This document shows, piece by piece, positions 6,684 through 6,838 of a DNA stretch of 6,838 bases. This DNA is from UBA4660 sp034408895 (lineage in GTDB: Bacteria; Bacteroidota; Bacteroidia; Flavobacteriales_D; Sanyastnellaceae), in NCBI GenBank assembly GCA_034408895.1, contig JAWXCI010000053.1, positions 1-6,838 of the forward strand, written 5' to 3'. Both the position numbers and the translations under genes were made by a program. Each line of letters starts with the position of its first letter. Position 1 is the first letter of the stretch. The notes below the pieces were generated by a model. The model saw only the letters and a list, made by a program, of their open reading frames with translations. It did no database searches and was not told where the DNA came from.

Positions 6684-6740
6684 AACAAAAAAACCGACTC
6701 ATTTATGTGGAACCAATATCCACAGAGTCGGTTTTTTGTT
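6684..6740. terminator. two-way intrinsic terminator between cas2 and the CRISPR array
   Basis: The left arm 6684-6700 (AACA7CCGACTC) pairs with 6725-6740 (GAGTCGGT6GTT) in 16 base pairs with one bulged A. The core is CCGACTC/GAGTCGG. An inner stem TGTGGA (6706-6711)/TCCACA (6719-6724) closes the loop. Read rightward the core is followed by six T; read leftward by seven T. It can therefore end both the cas operon transcript and a leftward array transcript. Confidence 0.85.
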
Positions 6741-6741
6741 A

Positions 6742-6757
6742 TCAGCATTTCTGCTGA
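6742..6757 (-). other. GAAA-loop hairpin downstream of the array
   Basis: In a leftward transcript TCAGCA (6757-6752) and TGCTGA (6747-6742) form a six-base-pair stem closed by GAAA, a stable GNRA tetraloop. It lies between the terminal CRISPR repeat and the two-way terminator, so it would be in the 3' tail of the crRNA precursor. No role is known. Confidence 0.5.
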
Positions 6758-6791
6758 AAGGCTTGTCCCGCCTGAGTTTTTTTCGGGGTAT

Positions 6792-6838
6792 AGCGGAACA
6801 AATCTCTTACATGTCAAAGAACGAAAGCAATTCACAAC
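6792..6838 (-). CRISPR. terminal CRISPR repeat; array continues beyond the window
   Basis: Read on the minus strand the window end begins GTTGTGAATTGCTTTCG, a start typical of Bacteroidota type II-C repeats, and is followed by TTCTTTGACATG. Its first 17 bases pair with the tracrRNA anti-repeat at 587-604, with one bulged tracrRNA base, which independently confirms repeat identity and orientation. Only one copy is in view, so the repeat length is unknown; 47 bases (the usual length in this group, giving 6792) or about 36 (giving 6803) are both possible. Spacers must lie to the right of 6838. Transcription runs leftward, toward cas2, so this would be the last repeat of the precursor. Confidence 0.8.

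Noticed and set aside
6551..6835. Minus-strand reading frame of 94 codons
   Set aside because: It starts inside the CRISPR repeat and crosses the two-way terminator and a palindromic repeat; it is an accidental open frame.

Overview
The window carries a compact type II-C CRISPR-Cas locus, almost certainly from a member of the Bacteroidota. Three things point there. The Cas9 is of the long (about 1.5 kb-residue) kind found in that phylum. A promoter with the phylum's unusual consensus (TTTG, 19 bases, TAnnTTTG) sits in front of the tracrRNA. Translation starts lack Shine-Dalgarno sequences, and the spacer region after cas2 holds palindromic intergenic repeats of the CACCCTGAGCG...TCGAAGGGTG kind. 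The genus cannot be named from the sequence.

Layout from left to right. Bases 1-114 are probably the last codons of an unrelated gene. Bases 115-530 contain no convincing gene; about 174-431 looks like a decayed 5' fragment of a group II intron RNA (GTGTG start, domain-I-like hairpins, no reverse transcriptase and no domain V). A short tracrRNA lies on the minus strand at about 537-606 with its own promoter (610-640) and intrinsic terminator. On the plus strand cas9 (648-5216), cas1 (5218-6120) and cas2 (6130-6492) are packed with gaps of 1 and 9 bases and form one operon. There is no csn2 or cas4, which makes this subtype II-C. Bases 6493-6740 are a non-coding spacer with two palindromic repeats, a TC microsatellite and a strong two-way terminator. 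The last ~47 bases are one CRISPR repeat in minus orientation; the array itself must lie to the right of the window.

How the parts work together. Cas1-Cas2 insert spacers into the array. crRNA precursors are transcribed leftward, toward the operon, and should stop at the two-way terminator. The first 17 bases of the repeat pair with the 5' end of the tracrRNA with a single bulged base. The duplex loads Cas9, whose RuvC (D8, E714, H1045, D1048) and HNH (H872, N886, N895) residues are all present. Cas1 (E150, H208, D221) and Cas2 (D27) also look intact, so the system should be active in both adaptation and interference.

The points most worth a second look are: the tracrRNA gene embedded antisense in the cas9 leader, so that a cas9 mRNA started upstream would carry a repeat mimic; the intron remnant next to the locus; an EF-hand-like D-x-D-x-D-G-x-x-D loop in Cas9; and the lower G+C of cas9 compared with cas1-cas2.
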